Assembly: GCA_025351875.1 (NCBI GenBank) | Contig: JANXVA010000649.1 | Span: 1 to 34,225, forward strand | Reading direction: 5' to 3' | From: Myxococcales bacterium | GTDB lineage: Bacteria > Myxococcota_A > Polyangia > Polyangiales > Polyangiaceae | Length of the DNA stretch: 34,225 nt | Shown: positions 16,423 to 24,057 of the stretch, one piece after another | Layout of the letters: every line of letters begins with the position of its first letter | Numbering within the stretch: position 1 is the stretch's first letter | Notes under the pieces: generated by a model | What the model saw: only the letters and a program-made list of their open reading frames with translations | Databases searched by the model: none | Told to the model about the DNA's origin: nothing | Program-made: the position numbers and the translations under genes

Positions 16423-17526
16423 TCAGCCTGGCCGCGACGCGCTCGTGAGGGCCGCATGCACGAGGGATTGAAAGTGATGAACGCCGTTCTCGCGCAGCGT
16501 GGAGAACCGTCCGCGTTCGTAGGCGCCTGATGCGAGGCCCTTCTGAACGGCCTCGCAGATCGAGATGTCCTCGAGCTGGATGCCGTGGCTGAACGCCATC
16601 GTGCGCGCGATGGCCTCCGCGGCTCCAGGGGCGTCCGGGTCCTTCTGGAACCACACGAAGATCGTCACGCATCGATCGGGGCCGCGAGGGAGGACCACGT
16701 TCAGGGACATGTTGTCGGGATAGATGTTGAGCATCCATCCAGGGAAGACCCAGTAGTAGAGGGCCGAGAGCTCACCCTCGTTCGGGACGTACTGCCTACC
16801 GACCGCTCCGTCCGCGACGGGCCGGATGGGCGCAATCTGAGAGGAGTAATTGGAGAACGTCTCCACCCGGTAGTTCCCGTAGTCGAGCTCTCGGAAGAGC
16901 CCCGGGTGGACGGTCGGCAGGTGGTAGCCCTCGAGGAAGTTGTCGACGTACGTTTTCCAGTTGCACGCGATCTCGTACTCGCGCCGGGCGACGGGTCGCA
17001 TGGCCGCGAGGTCGTGGGCGGTGGTCTCGCTCGGGATGGCGCCGAGCGTAGTCAGTAGCGGAGCGGCGCCATCGTCGAGGCACGCGAACACGAGCGGTCC
17101 CCACTCCTCCACGCGAACGGAACGCAGTCCGTGGCACGTCGGATCGAAGCCCTCGACGGCGCCGAGCTCCGGCGTCTTCACGAGGCGCCCATCGAGCGCG
17201 TACGTCCAGCCGTGGTAGCGGCACGTCAGCGACTTGCGGGCACCCTTGCCGACGGCGACGGGGCCTGCGCGGTGGCGGCACACGTTGTAGAAGCCCCGCA
17301 GCGCGCCCGTCAGGTCGCGGGTGACGACGATCGGCGCGCCGGCGACCTCTGCCGTGAAGAAGGTCCCGGGCAGCGCGACGTCGACGGAGTTTCCGACGGG
17401 CTCCCAGGATCGCCGGAAGATCCGTGCGTTCTCTGCCGCGAGGATCGCCGCGTCGGTGTACGCGAACGCTGGCAACGTCGCCGCGCGGGCAAGCTCGCCC
17501 TCGAATGTGCCCAGCCGATGCGGCAT
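16423..17526 (-). CDS. Rieske non-haem iron oxygenase, alpha subunit (CntA/choline-monooxygenase type)
   Basis: 367 residues from the ATG at 17526. The Rieske [2Fe-2S] ligands are C83/H85 (CRHRAG) and C102/H105 (CRYHGW). The mononuclear iron site is the segment VDNFLEGYHLPTVH, with H202 and H207, and probably D320 (LEDISICEAV) as third ligand. The residue three before H202 is Glu (E199) where naphthalene dioxygenase has its bridging Asp; Glu at this place is known in carnitine oxygenase CntA. These enzymes hydroxylate or demethylate quaternary amines or aromatics using electrons from a separate reductase. No reductase or ferredoxin gene is in the window. The substrate is open; a quaternary amine is an inference from the CntA-like features. 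Confidence 0.9.
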   Translation of the reverse strand: MPHRLGTFEGELARAATLPAFAYTDAAILAAENARIFRRSWEPVGNSVDVALPGTFFTAEVAGAPIVVTRDLTGALRGFYNVCRHRAGPVAVGKGARKSLTCRYHGWTYALDGRLVKTPELGAVEGFDPTCHGLRSVRVEEWGPLVFACLDDGAAPLLTTLGAIPSETTAHDLAAMRPVARREYEIACNWKTYVDNFLEGYHLPTVHPGLFRELDYGNYRVETFSNYSSQIAPIRPVADGAVGRQYVPNEGELSALYYWVFPGWMLNIYPDNMSLNVVLPRGPDRCVTIFVWFQKDPDAPGAAEAIARTMAFSHGIQLEDISICEAVQKGLASGAYERGRFSTLRENGVHHFQSLVHAALTSASRPG

Positions 17527-17610
17527 GCGCGTGATCTAGCCGAATCGTGCGGACAAGCCGACACAATTGCCTGTTGCTTGCGGGCCCGCGCTGTTGTCCT
17601 GTTCGTTCTC

Positions 17611-18861
17611 GTGCATCGCGTCTACCTCTCCCCCGGCATGTTCGGCTTCGGACGACTCGCGACGTATGACTACTTCGCTCACGTCGAGCGGGCGCTCGTG
17701 AAGCGGTTCAGCGACGCTGGCAAGCGTCTCGAGGCTCACGTCGTGGACGTCTCGCCGACGGCGTCGATCCGGCGGCGGGCGGTCCGCCTCGCCGAGCTCG
17801 TCGCGAAGACGGCGGAGGATGGAGAGGGGACGATTCACCTCCTCGGCCACTCGACCGGCGGTCTGGATGCGCGCCTCGTTGCGTCGCCTTCGGCACGGCT
17901 TCCGACTGCGAAGGAGAACCTCTCGTGGGTCTCGCGGCTTCGCAGTGTGACGACGATGAGTACGCCCCACTACGGAACGCCGCTCGCGAGCTTCTTCGCC
18001 ACGGTGAGCGGCCAGCGGATGCTCTATGCGGTCAGCGCGCTCACGTTCATCGGGCTCTCGCTCGGAGCTCCTCCGCTCGCCGCCGCCAGCGCCCTCGTCG
18101 TCGCGATAGGGCGGCTCGATCGCACCCTCGGCGTCGAGCTCCGCCTCCTCGACCGCACGACGGATGCGCTCCTCAAGGCGCTCGAGCCGGCGACGAGCCT
18201 CGAGGTGCGCGGGTACCTCGATGCGATTCGCCGCGACCAAGGCGCCATGATCCAGCTCACGCCGGAGGCGATGGATCTCTTCCAGGCGGGAATCGAGGAC
18301 CGACCGGGCGTCGACTACCAATGCACGTGCGCGCAGGCGCCGCCGCCGACGCCGGGGACGCTGGCCCGGTCGCTGAGCGGTCCGTGGCGTGCGATCTCGT
18401 CGGCGATCTTCACGACGCTCTATGGCATCACCGCGCGCTACGACGAGCGCTATCCCTGCGCCGCGCCCGACAGCCCGCCGGAGGTCGAGGCGATGCTCAC
18501 GCGCGCTTTCGGTCGCATCCCTGGCGCGAGAGCGAACGACGGCGTCGTCCCGGTCCTCTCTCAGGTGTGGGGCCGGGTCGCGTGGGCGGGCTACGCCGAT
18601 CACCTCGACGTACTGGGCCATTTTCCAGGCGCGGCGCCGCCCCCGCGCGGCCTCTGGGCCTCCGTGTTCCGCGGGCGACCGAAGGCCGATGCGCCGCTCG
18701 AGGAGGGCGTCGTCGATGCGTCTGCCGGGGGCAGCGTGAACCCCGACCCGTCCGTCGCCACTCGTCACGTGGACTGGCTTCGTAGCGGCGCCGGGTTCAA
18801 CGAGCGCTCCTTTGCGTCGCTGATGGACGCCCTTGCCGCAGGCATGCTCGCGGCCTCGTGA
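17611..18861 (+). CDS. Alpha/beta-hydrolase lipase-like enzyme
   Basis: 416 residues from the GTG at 17611, which places the first strand at the N-terminus (MHRVYLSPGMFGFG). TTG at 17578 is an alternative, and neither has a clear ribosome site. The nucleophile elbow is GHSTGG with S81. Later ARANDGVVPV supplies a candidate acid (D310) and YADHLDVLGHF the candidate His (H331). This order matches bacterial true lipases and PGAP1-like esterases. A hydrophobic segment at about 130-170 could be a membrane-binding lid. There is no signal peptide, so it may be cytoplasmic. It is divergent from the Rieske gene with an 84-base gap. It may act on a lipid or ester; the substrate is unknown. Confidence 0.82.
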   Translation: MHRVYLSPGMFGFGRLATYDYFAHVERALVKRFSDAGKRLEAHVVDVSPTASIRRRAVRLAELVAKTAEDGEGTIHLLGHSTGGLDARLVASPSARLPTAKENLSWVSRLRSVTTMSTPHYGTPLASFFATVSGQRMLYAVSALTFIGLSLGAPPLAAASALVVAIGRLDRTLGVELRLLDRTTDALLKALEPATSLEVRGYLDAIRRDQGAMIQLTPEAMDLFQAGIEDRPGVDYQCTCAQAPPPTPGTLARSLSGPWRAISSAIFTTLYGITARYDERYPCAAPDSPPEVEAMLTRAFGRIPGARANDGVVPVLSQVWGRVAWAGYADHLDVLGHFPGAAPPPRGLWASVFRGRPKADAPLEEGVVDASAGGSVNPDPSVATRHVDWLRSGAGFNERSFASLMDALAAGMLAAS

Positions 18862-18892
18862 TAAGCTCGTAGCTTCTTACCGGGAGAACTCC

Positions 18893-20077
18893 ATGAATAC
18901 TCGTCGACGCTTGGCTCTGGTGATTGTTGCGCTTCCGCTCGCGTTCTACGGGTACGCGTGTTCGTCGAGCGACGACGCGACGGACAACCCCGCGGGTGAG
19001 GACGGCGGCAACGAGACGGGCACGAAGCCCGGCAACGACAGCAGCACGGAGAAGGACACCAGCACGACGGTGCCCGACAGCTCGATCAAGCCCGACGCGG
19101 CGGACGCAAGCGACGGCGCGGTCGCGCCCACGTGCATCGGCAACCCGCTCACCGCGGACGGCGGAAATCTCGACGGCGGCGTCACGCTCGATGGCGCGGT
19201 GACGAACCAGATCGTGACCGTGTTCAACGGCGACTTCCTCGACGGACCGCAGTGGTTCGACGCCGACGGCGGCTTCCTCGTGTACTCGGAGTACAACACC
19301 GCGACGCCGCAGCTGCTGCGCGTCGCGCCGGACGGCGGAAACAACGTCACGTTCCGCGCCTCCGGCTTCAGCACCGCGAACGGTCCGCTCGGAAACGCCG
19401 TTCGCAACGGCGTGCTCGTCACTGCGGTCGACGGCCAGAACGCGACGGGCAAGCCGCAGTTCTTCCTCTCGGCTTCGGACGGCGGCGACGCGGGGGCGAT
19501 CGCTCTCGGCGATGCGGGCGCAACGAGTCCGAACGACCTCGTCGTCGGCCCCGCCAACAACCTCTACTTCACCGACGGTCAGTACCAGAACACCGGCAAC
19601 GTCGGTGTCGCGGGCCTCTACCGGATCGCCGGCGACGGCGGCGTCTTCGCCGTACAGCAGAACTTCGGCCGCGCAAACGGCATCGCCATCACCGCCGATC
19701 TGTCGACGCTCTACGTCGGCGTCGGACCGCAGAACGGCGACCCCGATCCGAAGGCCGTTCTCCAGTACCCGGTCTCGGCGACGGGCGTCGTCGGCGCAGC
19801 CACGTCCTTCCTGACGGCGTTGGATCTCGTCGACGTCCCTGACGGCATGGCCGTCGACGTCGGCGGCAACCTCTGGGTCGCCGAGGCCGCGACGAGCAAC
19901 GGCGCGAGCGGTCGCGTCGAGGTGTTCAGCGCCGCGAAGAAGAAGCTCGGCACGATCCCGTTCGCAACGCAGCGCCCCACCGGTGTCGCGTTCGGCGGCG
20001 CCGACAACAAGACGCTCTTCATCACCACCGAGACGGGCGTGTTCACGTACGTCAGCCGCTGCGCCGGCGTGCGCTGA
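18893..20077 (+). CDS. SMP-30/gluconolactonase-like beta-propeller lipoprotein
   Basis: 394 residues from the ATG at 18893, with GGGAG 6 bases upstream; the frame extends into the lipase gene but without a signal. The signal MNTRRRLALVIVALPLAFYGYAC ends in a lipobox (C23). A Gly/Asn/Asp/Ser-rich linker follows. The body has propeller repeats of the SMP-30/gluconolactonase type (PNDLVVGPANNLYFTD, GRANGIAITADLSTLYVGV, PDGMAVDVGGNLWVAE, RPTGVAFGGADNKTLFI). Family members hydrolyse lactones or serve as binding platforms; the metal ligands are not all identifiable here. Predicted outer-envelope location. Confidence 0.86.
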   Translation: MNTRRRLALVIVALPLAFYGYACSSSDDATDNPAGEDGGNETGTKPGNDSSTEKDTSTTVPDSSIKPDAADASDGAVAPTCIGNPLTADGGNLDGGVTLDGAVTNQIVTVFNGDFLDGPQWFDADGGFLVYSEYNTATPQLLRVAPDGGNNVTFRASGFSTANGPLGNAVRNGVLVTAVDGQNATGKPQFFLSASDGGDAGAIALGDAGATSPNDLVVGPANNLYFTDGQYQNTGNVGVAGLYRIAGDGGVFAVQQNFGRANGIAITADLSTLYVGVGPQNGDPDPKAVLQYPVSATGVVGAATSFLTALDLVDVPDGMAVDVGGNLWVAEAATSNGASGRVEVFSAAKKKLGTIPFATQRPTGVAFGGADNKTLFITTETGVFTYVSRCAGVR

Positions 20078-20372
20078 GGAGCATCTCGGTCGTTCGCGTC
20101 GCGAGGTCTCCTCGGCCGCGACGCGGACGCCCGGGGGCCTCGAGATCGACGTGCGCACCGAGCTCGGCTCCCGGCAGAACGTTGCGAAATGCGTCGATCG
20201 CCGACGGGCTTCGGGGGACGTCCGCGGAGAGCCGATAGGTCGGTCTCACGCCGAATAGTTCGGAAAAGCCGCTGAATTTGCCCCGCCACGTAGGCGCGAG
20301 TCTTCGCGGAGTGACGTGCCGCGCCGCAGCGAAATCGGGCAAATCCAGCGGCGCCCCGGCACGAGCGTCCAA
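20052..20372 (-). pseudogene. Possible small or decayed coding segment
   Basis: An antisense frame of 106 codons beginning at a TTG, in an otherwise gene-free stretch. Its middle (FGVRPTYRLSADVPRSPSAI) reads like ordinary protein, and its third positions are mostly G/C. There is no ribosome site, no ATG or GTG near a sensible start, and no recognised family. It overlaps the end of the SMP-30-like gene by 26 bases. It may be the remnant of a longer gene or a chance frame. Confidence 0.22.
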
Positions 20373-20484
20373 TGCGCGTCCCGGTTATGCCGCACCGCAT
20401 AAAGGCCGAGAAAATTAGGCCTGTGAAGGAAGCGCACACTGGCGGCCGTGCCGAAGTCGAGTCATAAGAGGCCCTACCGGGGTC
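20078..20484. promoter_or_regulatory. Gene-poor upstream region of the glycan locus
   Basis: 407 bases with no well-supported gene apart from the weak antisense frame noted separately. The last part (20398-20422) is AT-rich for this DNA: a cataaaggccg motif followed by gagaaaattagg. It holds an inverted repeat AGGCC (20403-20407) with GGCCT (20418-20422). The same 11-base motif occurs at 16230-16240. The start at 20485 is about 60 bases downstream, so a promoter or operator here is plausible. No clear -35/-10 pair is visible. Confidence 0.35.
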
Positions 20485-22167
20485 ATGAGGACGCATCTGA
20501 CCGAACCGCTGCGCGAGGTGGTCGAGGTAGAGGTTCGCAGAGCCTCGTCGGTCGCCCCCGCGCGCGCGCGCGCGACCGAGAGCGGACCGACCAGCGCCGT
20601 ACGCCGTTCTTCGGCGCGCGCTGCGTGGGTCGGGCTCGGCGCGGTGGGTGCCCTCGCGGTGATGGTGTTCTGGGCGTTCGACGCCCTGCCGTTCCAGGAT
20701 CTGCCGGCGCACGCGGGCTTGATCGCGATGCGCCATCGCTTCACCGAAGCGAGCTTCGAATCGCGGTTCTTCGTCCTCGCCCCGCACATCGGTCCGTACT
20801 CGTTGTTCCGTTTCCTCGGCGAAGTTTTCGTGCGCTTCGTCGGTCCACTCGGTGCCGTTCGCGCGCTCGCGACGCTCCCGGTGATCGCGACGCCGCTCGC
20901 GATGCTCTACGCACGCCGCCGCCTCCACGGGGATCGGTCGCCGCTCTATGGCTACCTCGGCATCACGCTCTCGTTCGGCTTCATGACGCTCATGGGGTTC
21001 GCCAGCTACCTCCTCGGCGTGGCCGTCATGCTCGTCGGTCTCGTGATGTGGCTCGAGCTCCTCGTCGCCGCCGACGACGCCGCTCCCGATCTGCGCAGGC
21101 GTGAGCTCGGCATGGCGCTCTTCGCGCCGCTCATCTTCGTCGCACACGGGCACGCCTTCGCGCTCTTTCTGCTATGCGCCGGCGTCAGCGCAGCGTGCGT
21201 CGGTCTCCGCGCGGCGCGGCTCCTCCGCTTCCGCGCGCTCGTCCCGGCCCTCCTCCTCGCGGGGTGGGTCGCGTGGGTCGAGCGGGGGTCGACGACGCCG
21301 TCGGGCTCGGTGCCGGTCGTGCCGCCGCTCGTCCCGATCTTCCAGAGCCCCGCTGCGAAGTTCGAGCTGCTCGTCACGCCGACGCTCATGACCCGTAGCG
21401 GGATCGATTTTTTCGCCGGCGTCGCGCTCTGGCTCTTCGCGATCACGTGCACCGTCTACACCGTTCGCTCGCTCCTCACCGGATCGCGGCGCAACCTCAC
21501 CCCCGAGCAGCGGCACGGGCGTGCCCTGTACGCCTCCGCGGCGGCGCTCTTCGTGCTCTTCCTCGTGCTCCCGCACGCGATCGGCTGGTTCGGCTTCGTC
21601 GACGGTCGCCTCCTGCCGCTCGTGCTCATGCTCGCCCTGCTGGGCGTGCGTCGCGATGCGCTGCCTCGTCCGCTCGTGCTCGCGGCCGACATCGGCGTGC
21701 CGGCCTCCGCGGCCGCGCTGGCGACCGTGGCGCTCGTGGCCTCGTTCTTCTTCCAGCGAGAAGCGCACGGCTACCGCGAGGTCCTCGGCCGCATCCCGGC
21801 GCAGGCTACGCTGCTCAACCTACCGCTGGACCCGAACAGCGACATCTTCACGGGTCACCCGTTCGTCCACTACGACAAGCTCACGCTCGCCGAGCGGCCG
21901 GTCGTCGTGAGTGACGTCTGGTTCCACCAAGGATCCGCGCTCTACCCGACGAACGCGAACCCCGCGCTCCGTCTGCCGTCGAGCTACAGCGAGAGCGACC
22001 TCAAGTTCATCGACTGGCCTGCCTATCACCTCGAGGACTGGGAGTTCGTGCTCATCCGCACCCGCCCCACCGCCTCGCAGCCCTACACGCCCAACGACCT
22101 CACCCTCGAGGAGCACGTCGGCGGCTGGTGGCTCTTCAAGCGCGTCGCGGGCTCCGCATCCCGCTGA
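20485..22167 (+). CDS. Polytopic GT-C-like membrane protein, copy A
   Basis: 560 residues. A basic cytoplasmic N-terminus precedes about ten hydrophobic segments (such as VGLGAVGALAVMVFWAF and LMGFASYLLGVAVMLVGLVM), then a soluble C-terminal part of about 130 residues. The first extracytoplasmic loop has FQDLPAH with D72, the position where GT-C glycosyltransferases keep a catalytic acidic residue. The protein at 24058 has the same arrangement (YQDLPNH) and a similar soluble tail, so the two look like diverged paralogs. GT-C enzymes transfer sugars from polyprenyl-phosphate donors outside the inner membrane; donor and acceptor here are unknown. The ATG at 20485 has a weak ribosome site. The next gene follows after 8 bases. 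Confidence 0.8.
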   Translation: MRTHLTEPLREVVEVEVRRASSVAPARARATESGPTSAVRRSSARAAWVGLGAVGALAVMVFWAFDALPFQDLPAHAGLIAMRHRFTEASFESRFFVLAPHIGPYSLFRFLGEVFVRFVGPLGAVRALATLPVIATPLAMLYARRRLHGDRSPLYGYLGITLSFGFMTLMGFASYLLGVAVMLVGLVMWLELLVAADDAAPDLRRRELGMALFAPLIFVAHGHAFALFLLCAGVSAACVGLRAARLLRFRALVPALLLAGWVAWVERGSTTPSGSVPVVPPLVPIFQSPAAKFELLVTPTLMTRSGIDFFAGVALWLFAITCTVYTVRSLLTGSRRNLTPEQRHGRALYASAAALFVLFLVLPHAIGWFGFVDGRLLPLVLMLALLGVRRDALPRPLVLAADIGVPASAAALATVALVASFFFQREAHGYREVLGRIPAQATLLNLPLDPNSDIFTGHPFVHYDKLTLAERPVVVSDVWFHQGSALYPTNANPALRLPSSYSESDLKFIDWPAYHLEDWEFVLIRTRPTASQPYTPNDLTLEEHVGGWWLFKRVAGSASR

Positions 22168-22175
22168 GGGCGAGC

Positions 22176-24020
22176 GTGATCCGGATCCGCGCGTGGGTCC
22201 CTGCGAGCTTCTGGGCTGCCGCGCTCGTGCAGACGGTCTTCCTCGTCGCGCTCGCCGCGAGCGACGGCTACGACGTGGCGCGTAGCGGCGAGACGGTCCG
22301 CGTGGTGCTCACCTATGCCACGGTCTTCGCGCTCTTCGGCATCATCCATTCGACGATCACGAGCCCGAGGTGGTCGCAGCGGCTCGCGTCGTTCGTCTTC
22401 TTCTGCTTCGTGGCGGTGAACTTCGCGCGCTTCGAGACGGCGGGATCCTTCGACTACGGCTTCGCCCACGAGAACGCGCGAGAGCTGCTCACCCCGCTCG
22501 GCCGCACCATCGTCCTCGCGAACATGCGCGCGTGGGAGGTGGCGTGTCTCTTCGTTCTGCCGCTCGTCATCGGCCTCGCGATCGTCCGCCTGTCGGCTCT
22601 CCGCGGCCAGGGGCCGATCTCTCGCTCCCGCGCGGGGGTCGCGCTGTCGTGCTTCGCGTTTCTCGTCGGTCTGCCGCTCGCGCGCGTGAGCACTCATGAG
22701 TCACTCACGGGCTTCGTCGTGTCGGCGCTGCGCTTCCACGCCGAGTCGCGTGCTGCTGCGGCGATCATCAAAGGCGCACCGTTCCCATTCGTGCGCGCGT
22801 CGTCCCCTTCGCCCGGGGCTCGCGCCCTCGCCGGCGAGGACGCCCCGCGTCCTCACGTGATCCTCCTGTTCATGGAGTCGTGGAGCGCCGCCTACTCGGA
22901 CAGGTCGACCCCCGACGGTCACAAGATCACGCCTGTCTTCGACGCGCGACGGCGTGAGGGGCTCACGTACGACCATTTCTACGGCAACTCCGTCCAGAGC
23001 AGTCGAGGCCACTTCTCCACGCTCTGCTCGCTCATTCCGATGTTTCGCGGCAAGGAGTTCGTCGACCTGCCGGACGTGCGCCTCCATTGCCTCCCGAGCG
23101 TGCTCGGCGAGGTGGGCTACCGAACGCTCTTCTACTCGGCGACGGACGAGCCCGAGTTCGATCAGGCCGACAGGTTCTTCAAGCGCATCGGCTTCGCGGA
23201 CGTGCGCTGGGCGGAGGGCCGCAACGAGAAGGCCGACCCGGCGATGTGGGGGACCGGCGTCCAGGATGACGTCTTCTACGCGCGGTTCTTCGCGGCCCTC
23301 GACGAGAAGCTCACGCGGGAGCCGGGGGCGCCGATCCTCGCCGTAGCGGCGAACACCTCGCATCACTATCCGTTCAGTCACGACCCGAAACATGTCGCCC
23401 AGCCCGGGTACCCGACGAAGTACGGCCGTAACTTCGTCGCTTCGCTGCGCACGGCGGACGCTCGACTCGCGACGTTCTTCGACGAGCTCGAGAAGCGGCC
23501 GGCATTCCGCGACTCGATCGTCGTCCTGGTCGGCGACCACAGCTTCCCGGCCGACGAGCACGGAATTCACTTCAACGGGCTCGGCTCCTACGAGGAGGCC
23601 TTCCACACGGGCTTCGCGCTGCGCTGGAAGGATCATGTCCCGTCGCGCGTCGTCACGGATCAGGCGGCGTCACAGCTCGATCTCGCGCCCACCATCCTCG
23701 ATCTCCTCCAGCTACGGACGACGACCCACTTCACCGGGAGGTCGCTCTTCGCGGACGACAGCGACGTCCCGCCGGTGCCGCTCGTCCAGCCCTACGACGG
23801 CGTGCGCCTCGCCGCGGTCAAATGGCCGCTCAAGCTCGTTCGGCATGAATCGGCCGAGCAAGAGCACCTCTACGACCTCGCGAAGGACCCCGACGAGGAG
23901 CACGACCGGATCGCCGATCCGCAGCTCGCCGCGCCGCTCGCCGCGCTCCGCGAGACCCTCGTCCGGATCCACGCGAGCGAGCCAATCCTTCGGCAAAATA
24001 GGGTCTGGCCACCTCCGTAG
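22176..24020 (+). CDS. LtaS/MdoB-type membrane phosphotransferase (sulfatase fold)
   Basis: 614 residues from the GTG at 22176, 8 bases after the previous stop. The N-terminal third has about five transmembrane helices (ASFWAAALVQTVFLVALAA first). The extracytoplasmic alkaline-phosphatase-fold domain starts at PHVILLFMESWSAAY. Metal and catalytic residues visible: E234 (MESW), nucleophile candidate S276 (QSSRGH) and D454/H455 (VGDHSF). A GIHFNGLGSYEEAFH segment follows, as in the family. LtaS/MdoB-type enzymes move glycerol-phosphate or phosphoethanolamine groups onto envelope glycans. No CXPXR is present, so it is not a true sulfatase. It sits between the two GT-C-like paralogs and probably decorates their product. 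A Ser rather than Thr nucleophile would be a variation. Confidence 0.88.
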   Translation: MIRIRAWVPASFWAAALVQTVFLVALAASDGYDVARSGETVRVVLTYATVFALFGIIHSTITSPRWSQRLASFVFFCFVAVNFARFETAGSFDYGFAHENARELLTPLGRTIVLANMRAWEVACLFVLPLVIGLAIVRLSALRGQGPISRSRAGVALSCFAFLVGLPLARVSTHESLTGFVVSALRFHAESRAAAAIIKGAPFPFVRASSPSPGARALAGEDAPRPHVILLFMESWSAAYSDRSTPDGHKITPVFDARRREGLTYDHFYGNSVQSSRGHFSTLCSLIPMFRGKEFVDLPDVRLHCLPSVLGEVGYRTLFYSATDEPEFDQADRFFKRIGFADVRWAEGRNEKADPAMWGTGVQDDVFYARFFAALDEKLTREPGAPILAVAANTSHHYPFSHDPKHVAQPGYPTKYGRNFVASLRTADARLATFFDELEKRPAFRDSIVVLVGDHSFPADEHGIHFNGLGSYEEAFHTGFALRWKDHVPSRVVTDQAASQLDLAPTILDLLQLRTTTHFTGRSLFADDSDVPPVPLVQPYDGVRLAAVKWPLKLVRHESAEQEHLYDLAKDPDEEHDRIADPQLAAPLAALRETLVRIHASEPILRQNRVWPPP

Positions 24021-24057
24021 ACATGCCGAGAGCACCGCGCTAAACCGCTGACGCTTG

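Noticed and set aside
16297-16530. 77-codon plus ORF next to the Rieske stop
   Set aside because: No ribosome site, Arg-rich shadow composition, and half lies antisense to the Rieske gene.
17611-18861. Lipase as a PGAP1 (GPI deacylase) partner of the PIG-like enzyme
   Set aside because: Tempting, but the GHSTGG elbow is shared by many lipases, the protein lacks a signal or anchor, and it lies outside the glycan operons.
19711-21153. 480-codon minus-strand ORF across the 20.1-20.5 kb gap
   Set aside because: Spans two real plus-strand genes antisense and is a shadow in both; no credible protein signature.
22176-24020. Reading the LtaS-like protein as a true sulfatase activated by the FGE-like protein at 15135
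   Set aside because: There is no C/S-x-P-x-R formylglycine motif in it, and the FGE-like protein lacks the Cys pair.
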